From positions 124,001 through 188,000 of the forward strand of contig NZ_BIMH01000002.1 of the NCBI RefSeq assembly GCF_004000985.1: DNA of 64,000 bases, read 5' to 3'. Below the pieces are notes generated by a model. The model was not told the origin of the DNA and searched no databases. It saw only the letters and a list, made by a program, of their open reading frames with translations. This document shows, piece after piece, positions 53,387 through 62,855 of this stretch (positions are counted from its first letter, which is position 1; each line of letters begins with the position of its first letter). Origin of the DNA: Paenibacillus validus NBRC 15382. GTDB lineage: Bacteria; Bacillota; Bacilli; Paenibacillales; NBRC-103111. The position numbers were made by a program, and so were the translations under genes.

Positions 53387-54646
53387 GTGACTTTTTTGCG
53401 CAAAACAAATCCCGGCCTGCAGCTCGCCGCACTCGCCGCCGTCCTGTTAGCCTGTATGATGCTGATCTTTCCGGAACCGTCTTTTCGGGCGTCCATCAAG
53501 GGCATTGCCATCTGGTGGGATGTGCTCTTTCCCGCACTGTTTCCGTTCTTCGTCATCTCCGAGATGATGCTCGGCATCGGCATTGTGCATTTCTTCGGGA
53601 CGCTGCTCGATCCGATGATGCGGCCGCTATTTCGCGTGCCCGGGATCGGGGGCTTCGTGATGGCGATGGGTTTTGCCTCCGGGTATCCGATCGGCGCCCG
53701 GCTGACGAGCCAGCTGTGGGATCAGCGTATCGTTACCCGCGAGGAAGGCGAACGGCTTGTCGCGTTTACGACGTCGTCGGATCCGATCTTTCTGATCGGC
53801 GCCGTATCGGTCGGCTTCTTTCACAGCCCGTCGCTTGCCGGGCTGCTCGCCGCCGCCCATTACGGCTCAGCCGTTCTCGTCGGTTTGATGATGCGGTTTC
53901 ATGGCAAGCCGAGGGCGGGTCATGGCGTTCAGATCCGGGAGGCAAAAGCCCCCAAGGTCAGTCGGATAGGTATATGGAAGCAATCGTTTCGGGCGATGCA
54001 CACGGCTAGATTGCAGGACGGACGAACGCTTGGCGTCATGCTGACGCAAGCTTTATCCTCGGGTCTCCAATTATCGTTCGTCATCGGAGGCTTGGTCGTG
54101 TTTTTCTCCGTCGTCATGGAAGTACTGGCGTCCGCAGGCGTGATGTCGTTCATTTATACGGGGGTGCAAACCGTGCTGCAGGGCGCAGGCATTCCCTCCG
54201 TCTTGGCAGAAGCCGTCGTGAACGGATTTTTCGAGGTGACGCTAGGAGCCAAAGAGGCCGGCAGCGCAATCGGCATTCCGCCCATGTACAAAGCGGCGAT
54301 TGCGGCCTGGGTGCTCTCGTGGGCAGGGCTGTCCGTTCATGCGCAAATCGTCAGCGTGCTTCACCGCACGCCGTTTCGCTACACGCCGTTCTTATTCGCG
54401 CGGTTCGTGCACGGCTTGCTGGCGGCCGCCCTGGTCCTGCTCCTCTGGGAGCCGCTGGCCGCCGTTCCCGCGACGTTCGAGCCATCCGCTTACTCCACCG
54501 TAGACGTGACGCAGCCGCTCGCGACCTGGTTCCGGCATACGCTGCCGGCGGCGCTGACGGCTTTTACGGTTTCCCTTGTCATCATGCTGCTGCTGTCCGC
54601 CTGCTTCCTCTTCGCCCGAAGATGTATGAAGCGGATTCGAACTTAA
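53387..54646 (+). CDS. ylbJ: Sporulation membrane protein YlbJ
   Basis: A 419-residue polytopic protein of the YlbJ family, nucleoside-recognition-type repeats: WWDVLFPALFPFFVISEMMLG near the start, MGFASGYPIGARLTSQLWD, TTSSDPIFLIGAVSVGFF, and NGFFEVTLGAKEAG in the second half. In B. subtilis it is a mother-cell-expressed gene needed for proper sporulation. The start is uncertain: GTG 53387 (GGAG five bases before) or TTG 53396; earlier in-frame codons lack a ribosome-binding site. Confidence 0.88.
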   Translation: MTFLRKTNPGLQLAALAAVLLACMMLIFPEPSFRASIKGIAIWWDVLFPALFPFFVISEMMLGIGIVHFFGTLLDPMMRPLFRVPGIGGFVMAMGFASGYPIGARLTSQLWDQRIVTREEGERLVAFTTSSDPIFLIGAVSVGFFHSPSLAGLLAAAHYGSAVLVGLMMRFHGKPRAGHGVQIREAKAPKVSRIGIWKQSFRAMHTARLQDGRTLGVMLTQALSSGLQLSFVIGGLVVFFSVVMEVLASAGVMSFIYTGVQTVLQGAGIPSVLAEAVVNGFFEVTLGAKEAGSAIGIPPMYKAAIAAWVLSWAGLSVHAQIVSVLHRTPFRYTPFLFARFVHGLLAAALVLLLWEPLAAVPATFEPSAYSTVDVTQPLATWFRHTLPAALTAFTVSLVIMLLLSACFLFARRCMKRIRT

Positions 54647-54686
54647 GTTCATACGGTATATCCAAAATTTAGATTGAGGTGACCTG

Positions 54687-57287
54687 ATGCATACGTTGTT
54701 CCGTGCACGTCAAATCCCGCTGCCTGCGGCCCTTGTCCGATTATCCGAGCTTGCTCACAACCTGTGGTACAGCTGGAACGACAGCGCCAAGTCGCTGTTT
54801 GCCGAGATCGATGCGACCTTGTGGGACCAGTGTCAGCACAACCCTGTGCGTCTGCTCATCGAGGCTCCGAACGAAAAGCTGGAACGGCTCGCCGGGAATG
54901 GCGATTTCCTAAGGCGCTACCAGGCGGTTATCCAGCAGTACGACGCCTATATGGAGAGGCAGACCTGGTTCGAGCGGCAATACCCGCAGCACGTTCATCA
55001 AGCGGTCGCTTACTTCTCGGCGGAATTCGGCTTTCACGAATTGCTGCCGATCTACTCCGGGGGGCTCGGCGTGCTTGCCGGGGATCATTGCAAATCGGCA
55101 AGCGATTTGGGTGTGCCGCTCGTCGGCATCGGCCTGTTGTATAAGAAAGGTTATTTCAATCAAAAAATCGATAACCGGGGCGGACAACAAGCCGAGAACG
55201 TCGTCTACGACTTCATGAAGCTGCCGATCGGCCCGGCGTATGCGCTCGATTCCGAGTCCTCGCAGGAATGCGAGGAGCCGTCGTCATCCCCGGACGCTGC
55301 GACTGAAACGGCTCCCGAGGAGCTGTACATCACGGTACCGGTGGCGGACCGTACGGTGCGTCTAAAGGTTTGGCAAGTCCAGGTGGGCCGCATACCTGTC
55401 TATTTGCTCGACGCCGATCTGCCAGATAACAGTCCCTGGGACCGCGAGCTGACCGGACAGCTGTACGGCGGTAACCAGGATATCCGGATCGCGCAGGAGG
55501 TGCTCCTTGGCGTAGGCGGCATCCGGGCACTGCGGGCGCTTGGAATCCCGACCGGGGCGTATCATATCAATGAAGGCCATGCGGCGTTCCTCTCTTTCGA
55601 ACGGCTGCGGGAACAGTTGGATCAGGGGCTGCCCTTCCACGTGGCGCTTGAGGTCGTTCGCGCCGGCACCGTCTTCACTACGCATACGCCGGTGCCGGCC
55701 GGACACGACGCGTTCCCGCTTCCGATGTTCGACTACTATTTCAGCAAGCTGTTTGCGGACTATCCGGGCTTCCGGCACGATTTCACCCGTCTCGGATTCG
55801 ACGAGCGCAAGCAGGCTTTCAATATGACGCATCTTGCGATGAACACCGCTGCGCTGCGCAATGGCGTCAGCAAGCTGCACGGGCATGTGTCCCGCGAGAT
55901 GTTCCGGGAGTTCCACGGGGACATTGATGTGAATGAAGTGCCGATCGGGCACATTACGAATGGCGTGCATCTGAACACGTGGCTGGCTCCGGAGCTGAAG
56001 GCGCTGTTTAACCGCTTTTTACCCGGCGGCTGGCAGCAGCATCAGACCGACCCGGACATGTGGAGCTCGCTGCAGATCGTGCCCAGCGAGTCGCTCTGGA
56101 ACATTCACAGCGGGTTGAAGAAGAGGCTGATCGGGCTGGCGCGCGACAACCTTCGCGAACAGCGCAGACGCAGCAGCCTACCCGCCGATAAGCTTGCGGA
56201 AGTGGACGGCTATTTGTCCGAGCAAGCGCTGACCGTCGGGTTCGCGCGCCGGTTTGCGACCTATAAACGGGCCCGTCTCCTGTTTAACGATTTGAACCGG
56301 TTGGACCGGCTCGTCAACAATCCCGAGCGCCCCTTGCAGTTCATATTCGCCGGGAAGGCGCATCCGGCCGATCAGCCCGGACAGGACATGATCCGGGACA
56401 TTTATCAAGTGTCGCAGATGGATCGATTCCGCGGCAAAATCGTCATCCTGGAAAATTACGATATCAACCTCGCCCGCGTCCTTGTCCAGGGCGTCGACGT
56501 CTGGTTGAACAACCCGCGCCGCCCGTACGAAGCCAGCGGTACCAGCGGCCAGAAGGCAGCGATGAACGGCGTTCTCAATTTCAGCGTGCTGGACGGCTGG
56601 TGGGAGGAAGGTTACGACGGCGCCAACGGCTGGAGCATCCATTCCAATGACAAGTCGGACCCGGAGACGCAAGATCGGGAAAATACACAGTCGTTGTACC
56701 ACGTCCTGGAGCATGAAATCGTGCCGCTTTATTACAGTCAGGGCGAGTTCCCGTCCCCGTGGGTTGATCGGATGAAGCATTCGATCCGCACCTTGTCGCC
56801 GGTCTACAATACGGACCGGATGGTGATGGATTATACGAACGGCACCTATGTTCCCTCGCTTGTGCGGACGCAGCGTTTCGTAAGCAACCATTACGAGGAG
56901 GCGACAAAGGTCGCCGACTATAAGAAGTTTGTGCGGAGCAATTGGCAGCACGTCCGCGTGCTCGAGGTTAACGACGGCCTTACGACCGGCAGGCAGCCCG
57001 TCCCGGGCATGGCGCCGACAAAGGAAGCCACCGCCACGGTGCACTTCGGGCCGATGTGGTACCGCGACACGGCCGTAGAGCTCGTCTATTACGAAGAACA
57101 GCCCGATGGCTGGCGGCAGGTCGTCGTCGTCATGGAGCCGACCCGTCATCTTAACGAGAACACGATCGTTTACCGTGCGGTCATTCCGTCGCATCTCCGC
57201 CACGGCTCGCACTTTTCCGTACGCGTTCATCCGGTAAGCGCCAATTTCACCCACCGCTTCGAGCTGCCCTTGGTCAAAGCGTATTAG
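54687..57287 (+). CDS. glgP: Alpha-glucan phosphorylase
   Basis: An 866-residue GT35 enzyme of the shorter archaeal/thermophile-like type, beginning with the DUF3417 domain (LVRLSELAHNLWYSWNDSAK). The glycogen phosphorylase core shows VAYFSAEFGFHELLPIYSGGLGVLAGD, HINEGHAAF, the TFTTHTPVPAGHD loop, HLNTWLAPE and the pyridoxal-phosphate lysine in GTSGQKAAMNG. An acidic insertion near residues 190-215 (SESSQECEEPSSS) is odd. It releases glucose 1-phosphate from glycogen or maltodextrins. No other glycogen genes are next to it. The stop of ylbJ is 40 bases before. Confidence 0.92.
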   Translation: MHTLFRARQIPLPAALVRLSELAHNLWYSWNDSAKSLFAEIDATLWDQCQHNPVRLLIEAPNEKLERLAGNGDFLRRYQAVIQQYDAYMERQTWFERQYPQHVHQAVAYFSAEFGFHELLPIYSGGLGVLAGDHCKSASDLGVPLVGIGLLYKKGYFNQKIDNRGGQQAENVVYDFMKLPIGPAYALDSESSQECEEPSSSPDAATETAPEELYITVPVADRTVRLKVWQVQVGRIPVYLLDADLPDNSPWDRELTGQLYGGNQDIRIAQEVLLGVGGIRALRALGIPTGAYHINEGHAAFLSFERLREQLDQGLPFHVALEVVRAGTVFTTHTPVPAGHDAFPLPMFDYYFSKLFADYPGFRHDFTRLGFDERKQAFNMTHLAMNTAALRNGVSKLHGHVSREMFREFHGDIDVNEVPIGHITNGVHLNTWLAPELKALFNRFLPGGWQQHQTDPDMWSSLQIVPSESLWNIHSGLKKRLIGLARDNLREQRRRSSLPADKLAEVDGYLSEQALTVGFARRFATYKRARLLFNDLNRLDRLVNNPERPLQFIFAGKAHPADQPGQDMIRDIYQVSQMDRFRGKIVILENYDINLARVLVQGVDVWLNNPRRPYEASGTSGQKAAMNGVLNFSVLDGWWEEGYDGANGWSIHSNDKSDPETQDRENTQSLYHVLEHEIVPLYYSQGEFPSPWVDRMKHSIRTLSPVYNTDRMVMDYTNGTYVPSLVRTQRFVSNHYEEATKVADYKKFVRSNWQHVRVLEVNDGLTTGRQPVPGMAPTKEATATVHFGPMWYRDTAVELVYYEEQPDGWRQVVVVMEPTRHLNENTIVYRAVIPSHLRHGSHFSVRVHPVSANFTHRFELPLVKAY

Positions 57288-57293
57288 CCGATA

Positions 57294-57328
57294 GGAAGCC
57301 GTCCTGTTATCCCGGGGCGGCTTCTTCT
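57294..57328 (+). terminator. Terminator after the glucan phosphorylase gene
   Basis: AAGCCGTCC pairs with GGGGCGGCTT, followed by CTTCTT. Confidence 0.7.
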
Positions 57329-57420
57329 TGCTGCGCGTTTCTGTCAGGATTGCAACTTTGCGGCGGCAACATCCGTATGTAAAACCGAAGGATACGATTT
57401 CCAGCGATTGGGGCGATACG

Positions 57421-57846
57421 ATGAAAAGCATAAAACCGGGACGCGGCCCTTCCGCGATGGGAGCAGCCGGCAGCTTGTTTGCCGTTATCTTCGGTATATT
57501 CTGGACGATTATGGCGTTCTCGATCACTCGCGATGCGCCGTTTCCGCTTGTCGGTATCGTCTTTCCGCTGTTCGGGTTCGTCTTTATCGGATTCGGCATC
57601 GTGCAAGCCGTCTACCACTTCAAGAACGCGACCGGCCGCAATCGCATGTCGACTTTTGACATCGTCGATGCCGACCGCGAGCCCGATCCGCTGGATCGGT
57701 TCGCGGGACGCCCCCCACGGGCGTCAAGGGGAAATGAATCAGCGGATCGAAGCGCAGACAGCGGAGGCAAAAGCTTCTGCCCGTATTGCGGCGATAAAAT
57801 CGAAGCCAGCTATCGTTATTGCCCGAAGTGCGGCGAATCGGTTTAA
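57421..57846 (+). CDS. Membrane protein with C-terminal zinc ribbon
   Basis: A 141-residue protein. Two hydrophobic helices (about residues 15-35 and 42-62) precede a polar linker (RGNESADRSADSGG) and a zinc ribbon, FCPYCGDKIEASYRYCPKCGESV, with the CxxC...CxxC pattern. ATG 57421 has a weak GGGGCGA site. The function is unknown; it could be a membrane-bound sensor. Confidence 0.7.
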   Translation: MKSIKPGRGPSAMGAAGSLFAVIFGIFWTIMAFSITRDAPFPLVGIVFPLFGFVFIGFGIVQAVYHFKNATGRNRMSTFDIVDADREPDPLDRFAGRPPRASRGNESADRSADSGGKSFCPYCGDKIEASYRYCPKCGESV

Positions 57847-57879
57847 AAGGAGTGGCTGCAGCGCCGGGCCGTTCCCGGC

Positions 57880-57911
57880 ATGCCGCCCCTTTTGACGGGG
57901 GCGGCATTGTA
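57880..57911 (+). terminator. Terminator after the zinc-ribbon membrane protein gene
   Basis: ATGCCGCCCC pairs with GGGGGCGGCAT around TTTTGAC; TGTATTATTT follows. Confidence 0.75.
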
Positions 57912-57942
57912 TTATTTGACAAGATTGATTATGATGGATGGA

Positions 57943-58052
57943 GCTATGCTTACGATGCGGCTTTATGACGAAAGCCTTGCTTATGCTTACGAAGTGGCTT
58001 TCTAACGAAAGCCTTGCTTATGCTTACGAAGTGGCTTTCTAACGAAAGCCTT
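57943..58052 (+). repeat. Three tandem 37-base repeats before nadK
   Basis: Copies at 57943-57978 (36 bases, diverged), 57979-58015 and 58016-58052 (identical). Each holds the perfect hairpin GGCTTTC-TAAC-GAAAGCC (in copy 1 partly altered). They end one base before the GAGGAGG site of nadK. Confidence 0.9.
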
Positions 58053-58067
58053 GAGGAGGACAACCAG

Positions 58068-58880
58068 TTGAAATACAATGTGGTTCACCGCGGCGACGAA
58101 GTCTCGATCCAATTGATGAATACGTTCCACGATCTCATACAGCGGAACGGATTGGTTCACGAGGAAACGAATCCGGATATCGTCCTCTCGATCGGCGGAG
58201 ACGGCACGCTGCTTCACGCCTTCCATCGGTACAAAGAACAGCTCGATCATATCGCGTTTGTCGGTATACATACGGGGCGTCTCGGATTTTTCGCCGATTG
58301 GAAGCCGGACGAGGTCGAACTGCTTGCGCAGTTGATGGGAGAAAGCGCCCGGCAGAACGATTTGAGGGTGGTCAAATACCCGCTGGTGGAAATTCAAATC
58401 ACGACACAGCAGGGCATTGAGACCGAGCTGGCGCTGAACGAATTTACGTTGAAGGGCGTCGATGCCACCTTGGTGGCCGAGCTGCACATCAACGACGAGC
58501 TGCTCGAAACGTTCCGCGGCGACGGCATCTGCATCTCGACTCCGTCGGGCAGCACCGCTTACAATAAAAGTCTCGGGGGCGCCATCATCCATCCGTCGCT
58601 CGACACGATTCAGATCGCGGAAATCGCCTCCATCAACAACCGTGTCTTCCGGACGCTCGGCTCGCCGATCCTGCTGCCGAAGCATCACCATTGCGACATT
58701 TATCCCCGCCCCCGGCAAAATATTGTGCTCTCGCTCGATCATGTATACATGCAGCGCAATGATATTGTGTCGATCCGAAGCATGGTAGCCGCCGGAAAAA
58801 AAGTAAAGTTCGCCCGCTTCCGCCCGTTCCCGTTCTGGAGCCGCGTTCGTGAGGCGTTTATCGGATACGACATGATCTAA
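58068..58880 (+). CDS. nadK: NAD kinase
   Basis: A 270-residue NAD(H) kinase. IVLSIGGDGTLLHAF is the GGDG motif with the catalytic Asp; HTGRLGFFADW, ALNEFTLKG (NE motif) and STPSGSTAYNKSLGGAI complete the family set. It makes NADP from NAD and ATP in the cytosol. TTG 58068 lies eight bases after GAGGAGG. The tandem hairpins sit just before that site and could affect its translation. Confidence 0.93.
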   Translation: MKYNVVHRGDEVSIQLMNTFHDLIQRNGLVHEETNPDIVLSIGGDGTLLHAFHRYKEQLDHIAFVGIHTGRLGFFADWKPDEVELLAQLMGESARQNDLRVVKYPLVEIQITTQQGIETELALNEFTLKGVDATLVAELHINDELLETFRGDGICISTPSGSTAYNKSLGGAIIHPSLDTIQIAEIASINNRVFRTLGSPILLPKHHHCDIYPRPRQNIVLSLDHVYMQRNDIVSIRSMVAAGKKVKFARFRPFPFWSRVREAFIGYDMI

Positions 58881-58882
58881 AT

Positions 58883-58925
58883 CATGCAAGAAGCCCCGCC
58901 GATTGGCGGGGCTTCTTGCATGATT
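58883..58925. terminator. Long bidirectional terminator between nadK and yutD
   Basis: TCATGCAAGAAGCCCCGCC pairs perfectly with its complement at 58907-58925 around GATT. Confidence 0.88.
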
Positions 58926-58931
58926 TTCAGC

Positions 58932-59756
58932 CTACACGCGGGACGATTCCGGCTTCGGCTTCTGGCTGTGATGGCCGTGATTGCGGTTCGACTTGTTACC
59001 TTGACCCTGGTTACCTTGACCCTGGTTACCTTGACCCTGGCCCTGGTTGTTGCCGCCTTGCGCACGTCCCCCTTGCTCGTTGCGGTCCTGACGGTCGCTG
59101 CGATCAGGTCGATCGTTACGGTCATTGCGCGGCGAGCCTTGCGCGTTCGGGCCTTTCGACGCCCCCGGCTTGCCGTCTTTCCCGCGGAAATGAGAACCGC
59201 TTTGCGGCTTAGAAGTTCCTTGATGCGAACCGCCTTGCTTGCCGGACGATTCCTGCTGCTGTCCTCGGCCGTGATTGCGGCCGCCGCCTGGAGAGGACGA
59301 ACGCGCATGCTCCTGCTTCGTCTCGGCGCGGGCAGCGTGCGTGTTATGCCGCGTCGGCGCTTGCTCCCTGCGCTCCTGCCCGGCCGGAACAGACTGCTGC
59401 TCGCCGGCGTCCTGTGCCGGTTCCCCTTCCTCTTGCGCCGCCCCTTCTTCATCGCCGCCTTGCTCCGACGGAGGGATTTCCCGGGTTCCGGTTTTCTCAA
59501 GGATGAAATAAGCGCAGCCAAAGTTGCAATATTCGTTTAAGTAATCTTCAATCGTGGAGATGACCGTGTCCTTCGTCGCTTTCGGATGGTTGTCTTTGAA
59601 AAAACCACGCAGCCGAAGCTGGCTGTATCCCCAGTCCCCGACAATGTAATCGTACCGGTCCAGCACTTCGCTATACCGCTCGCGGAACGCCTCGGGACGC
59701 CAGCCGTTCTTATGATCGACGAACACTTCATAGGTTTTGTTGGAAATTTGGATCAC
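58932..59756 (-). CDS. yutD: YutD-domain protein with long low-complexity tail
   Basis: A 274-residue protein from GTG 59756 (GGAGG eight bases before). The first about 95 residues match YutD: IQISNKTYEVFVDHKNGWRP, DYIVGDWGYSQLRLRGFFKD and YLNEYCNFGCAYFILEK. B. subtilis YutD is about this length alone. The remaining about 180 residues are low complexity, rich in Gly, Gln, Asn, Arg and Ser, ending in three exact GQGNQ-type repeats and a basic tail (SNRNHGHHSQKPKPESSRV). The tail looks like a nucleic-acid-binding or condensate-forming region. The function of YutD is unknown. It follows lipA by 19 bases. Confidence 0.85.
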   Translation of the reverse strand: MIQISNKTYEVFVDHKNGWRPEAFRERYSEVLDRYDYIVGDWGYSQLRLRGFFKDNHPKATKDTVISTIEDYLNEYCNFGCAYFILEKTGTREIPPSEQGGDEEGAAQEEGEPAQDAGEQQSVPAGQERREQAPTRHNTHAARAETKQEHARSSSPGGGRNHGRGQQQESSGKQGGSHQGTSKPQSGSHFRGKDGKPGASKGPNAQGSPRNDRNDRPDRSDRQDRNEQGGRAQGGNNQGQGQGNQGQGNQGQGNKSNRNHGHHSQKPKPESSRV

Positions 59757-59775
59757 GGAGCGTGCCTCCTTAAGG

Positions 59776-60651
59776 TTACGACTGCTGGGCTGATTTGACC
59801 TGATCATGGGCGTGATATGAACTGCGTACAAGCGGGCCGGACTCCACATGGCTGAATCCGCGCTTCATGCCTTCCGCCTTCAACTCGGCGAATTGCTCGG
59901 GCGTGTAATAGGTCGTCACGGGCAAATGCTGCGGGCTCGGCTGCAAATATTGGCCGATGGTCATGATGTCGCAGTTGATGGCGCGCAAATCGTCCATCGT
60001 CCGCAGGATCTCGTCCCACGTTTCACCGACGCCCAGCATAATGCTCGACTTGGTCGGGATGTCCGGCGCGATTCGCTTCGACCGTTCCAGCAGCTCGAGC
60101 GAGCGGCCGTATTTTGCCTTCGCTCTTACTTTATCGGACAACCGCTCCACCGTCTCCACGTTATGATTCAAAATGTTCGGTTTCGCTTCAAGTACCGTCC
60201 GCAGCGCTTCCTCATCCCCCTGAAAATCCGGGATCAGCACTTCGACGCCGGATAACGGCAGACGCGCGCGCAGCGCTCGAATCGTTGCGGCGAAGATGGA
60301 GGCTCCGCCGTCCTTCAAGTCGTCTCTTGCAACGGATGTCACTACGACGTGGCGAAGGCCCATTTGCTCGGCAGCCTCGGCTACCCGTTCCGGCTCCTGC
60401 AAGTCCAGCTCGGTCGGCAAGCCTGTTTTGACGGCGCAAAATCGGCAAGCCCGCGTACAAATGTCCCCCAGGATCATAAACGTCGCCGTCCGGTTCGCCC
60501 AGCATTCGTGAATATTTGGACATTTAGCTTCTTCGCATACGGTGTGGAGCGTTTTGGTGCGCATCATATTTTTCAGTTCTTTATAAGAATCGCCGTTGGC
60601 TAATTTAATTTTTAACCATTCCGGTTTTCGCTCAATCGACGGTGTCGCCAT
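59776..60651 (-). CDS. lipA: Lipoyl synthase
   Basis: A 291-residue radical-SAM enzyme. The auxiliary-cluster cysteines are in [13 protein letters not shown], the radical-SAM motif is CTRACRFC (CxxxCxxC), and the C-terminal serine is in the [12 protein letters not shown] stretch. It inserts two sulfurs into octanoyl groups on lipoyl domains. ATG 60651 follows GTAGGGATAACG; the frame extends to 60687 with no site. yutD follows on the same strand, as in the yutBCD region of B. subtilis. Confidence 0.95.
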   Translation of the reverse strand: MATPSIERKPEWLKIKLANGDSYKELKNMMRTKTLHTVCEEAKCPNIHECWANRTATFMILGDICTRACRFCAVKTGLPTELDLQEPERVAEAAEQMGLRHVVVTSVARDDLKDGGASIFAATIRALRARLPLSGVEVLIPDFQGDEEALRTVLEAKPNILNHNVETVERLSDKVRAKAKYGRSLELLERSKRIAPDIPTKSSIMLGVGETWDEILRTMDDLRAINCDIMTIGQYLQPSPQHLPVTTYYTPEQFAELKAEGMKRGFSHVESGPLVRSSYHAHDQVKSAQQS

Positions 60652-60682
60652 CGTTATCCCTACTTTCCTCTGCTGGAATCCG

Positions 60683-60700
60683 AACATTACTAATAATGTT
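60683..60700. promoter_or_regulatory. Perfect inverted repeat upstream of lipA
   Basis: AACATTA CTAA TAATGTT lies 32-49 bases before the lipA start. It could be a repressor site or a leader hairpin; no known operator matches it in my memory. Confidence 0.4.
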
Positions 60701-60809
60701 TATTGAAGTTATTATATCATGAATGGCGCAACAATCCATCCCGCGAATTTCGTTCGATTTCGAAATATGCTACACTAAGATGAGTGTTTCCCGGGGAGGA
60801 TTTGTTCGT

Positions 60810-61688
60810 ATGATGAACATGGATCATATATTGAAGCTGGTTCAGTCCGGCGATCTGGACGTCGCGGAAGCGAAACGGCTGCTAGAGGAAGAACGCGAGC
60901 AGCCTTCGGCGGAGCGGCCGGCGGGCGCAGCAGCGCATGCCGGCCGACAGACGGACGCGCGCGAAGCGGTCTTGGGGCAAGCGCCGGGAGTTCCCGGTAT
61001 CGACGATACGCTAGGCTACGCGCAGCTTGATTTGCACCGGGCTGAACGGACGGGGTTTCCCGAGGTCATTTACGGTGAAGGCAAGTCCGCGGAGCAGATT
61101 GCAGCCATTATGGAGCGGCTGTCCGCGCATAGCGATCGGGTGCTCGCCACCCGCGTTAGCGCAGACAAAGCAGCCGCCGTGCTGGAGCGGTTCCCGGGCG
61201 CGGTCTACCGCGCCGAAGCGCGCGCCTTAACGTGGCTGCGCGGCGGACAAACGCCGGACGCTTCCGGCACGGCGCCTTACATCGCGGTTGTCTGCGCAGG
61301 AACGAGCGACGTGCCTGTCGCCGAAGAAGCTGCCGTGACCGCCGAATGCTTCGGCACCCGCGTGGAGCGCGTCTACGATGTCGGGGTTGCCGGCATTCAC
61401 CGGCTATTCCGCCGGCTCCCGCTTATTCGAGGGGCCGACGCTGTCGTCGTCGTCGCCGGGATGGAAGGCGCGCTGGCCAGCGTGCTCGGCGGTCTTGTCG
61501 CCGTGCCGGTCATCGCCGTGCCGACAAGCATCGGCTACGGCGCCAGCTTCCAAGGCGTGGCCGCTCTGCTTTCCATGCTGAACGCCTGCGCGCCCGGCAT
61601 CTCGGTCGTGAATATCGACAACGGATTTGGCGCCGGTTACAACGCAGCCTTGATCATAAAGAACCAGACAAAGAGGGATGACCGATGA
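60810..61688 (+). CDS. larB: Nickel-pincer cofactor biosynthesis protein LarB
   Basis: A 292-residue LarB protein. The N-terminal part is helical ([20 protein letters not shown]); the C-terminal domain is AIR-carboxylase (PurE)-like, with [52 protein letters not shown] and [16 protein letters not shown]. LarB carboxylates and hydrolyses nicotinic acid adenine dinucleotide, the first step toward the nickel-pincer nucleotide of lactate racemase-type enzymes. ATG 60810 follows GGGGAGG. It overlaps larC by four bases, so the two are translationally linked. Confidence 0.93.
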   Translation: MMNMDHILKLVQSGDLDVAEAKRLLEEEREQPSAERPAGAAAHAGRQTDAREAVLGQAPGVPGIDDTLGYAQLDLHRAERTGFPEVIYGEGKSAEQIAAIMERLSAHSDRVLATRVSADKAAAVLERFPGAVYRAEARALTWLRGGQTPDASGTAPYIAVVCAGTSDVPVAEEAAVTAECFGTRVERVYDVGVAGIHRLFRRLPLIRGADAVVVVAGMEGALASVLGGLVAVPVIAVPTSIGYGASFQGVAALLSMLNACAPGISVVNIDNGFGAGYNAALIIKNQTKRDDR

Positions 61689-62788
61689 AAATTTTATACT
61701 TGGACTGCTTCTCCGGCATCAGCGGCGATATGACGTTAGGAGCCTTGGTCGACGCCGGGGCGGATCGCCATTATATTGAAGAAGAATTGCGCAAAATTCA
61801 AGTGGAGCCATTTACGCTTGAATGGAAGCGGGTGAACAAACGCGGCATCTCCGCACTAAAGCTGGACGTGCTGCTCGATCCGCATACGCCTCCCAAGCAT
61901 CATCGCCATTATTCTGAAATCGTAAGCATCATCGAACAAGCCGGGTTTTCGGAGCGAACGGTCAAGCTGAGCCTTGCCATCTTCGAGAAAATCGCCATCG
62001 CCGAGGCCAAAATTCACGATATTCCGATCGATCGCGTGCATTTTCACGAAGTGGGCGCCATCGATTCCATCGCCGATGTTGTTGGCGTAGCGCTGGCTGT
62101 CGACTCGCTCGGCATCGAGAAAATATTGTCTTCCGCCGTTCCGCTTGGCTCTGGCACGGTCCATTGCGATCACGGCATTTATCCCGTGCCCGCTCCCGCC
62201 ACTCTCGAAATGATGCGCGGGCTGCCGATCGCGCCGACCGCCTATTCGCTCGAAATGACGACGCCGACCGGCGCCGGTATTATCGCCGGAGTGGTGGACG
62301 AATTCGCCAAAGGACTTCCGCCGATGATCGTGGAATCGATCGGTTACGGCGCGGGCACCCGCGACTTGCCGAATCAGCCGAACGTACTGCGTGCGGTCGT
62401 CGGACAAGCGGACCCTTACCTGAACAAGTGGCGCGTGCACCACGATGAGATCCATCACGAGCACGGGCATAACCACCATCATCACGAGCACCACCATCAG
62501 CATGATCATGACCACGGGCATCACCGCCATAGTCATGACGATCATCACCATCATCATGAGCATCATCAGCATGATCATGACGGACACAACGCCAAACACG
62601 AGCACGAGCATGATCATCATCACCATCACGAGCATCATCAAGAACAGGTGCGCATGCACCTGCACCGGGACCATCCCCAAGACCCCCCTCAAAAATTGCA
62701 CGAGAGCGGCTCTGTTCTTGGCGCAGCCCGGGCGGGCAATGGGGTGAACGGAGATTCCACGCAGCGCCTGAATTCTCACCAGCATTAG
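61685..62788 (+). CDS. larC: LarC N-terminal domain protein with His-rich tail
   Basis: A 367-residue protein. Residues 1-245 match the LarC N-terminal (LarC1) part: [72 protein letters not shown] and [12 protein letters not shown]. Residues about 250-330 contain roughly forty histidines. After that come about 45 residues without homology and a stop. The LarC C-terminal domain expected next is missing; it is encoded in reverse at 62975-63451. LarC inserts nickel into the pincer cofactor using CTP. Whether this protein works with the separate domain is an inference. Confidence 0.92.
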   Translation: MKILYLDCFSGISGDMTLGALVDAGADRHYIEEELRKIQVEPFTLEWKRVNKRGISALKLDVLLDPHTPPKHHRHYSEIVSIIEQAGFSERTVKLSLAIFEKIAIAEAKIHDIPIDRVHFHEVGAIDSIADVVGVALAVDSLGIEKILSSAVPLGSGTVHCDHGIYPVPAPATLEMMRGLPIAPTAYSLEMTTPTGAGIIAGVVDEFAKGLPPMIVESIGYGAGTRDLPNQPNVLRAVVGQADPYLNKWRVHHDEIHHEHGHNHHHHEHHHQHDHDHGHHRHSHDDHHHHHEHHQHDHDGHNAKHEHEHDHHHHHEHHQEQVRMHLHRDHPQDPPQKLHESGSVLGAARAGNGVNGDSTQRLNSHQH

Positions 62789-62855
62789 TGGGCCAAGGCT
62801 CTGAAGTCTGATCCGGCCGATTGCGGGAAAGATAAGGGGCAAGGCGTCCGCGCCT

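Noticed and set aside
56178-57599. Long minus-strand open frame opposite the glucan phosphorylase gene
   Set aside because: It overlaps a catalytic domain with conserved motifs and itself has no family features or ribosome-binding site.
57943-58052. Tandem repeats as a CRISPR array
   Set aside because: The copies are directly adjacent without spacers and no cas genes are near.
61856-62842. Minus-strand frame rich in Met, Val and Ile opposite the His-rich part of larC
   Set aside because: The apparent membrane protein comes from reading His codons (CAT/CAC) in reverse as ATG/GTG. It is not a gene.
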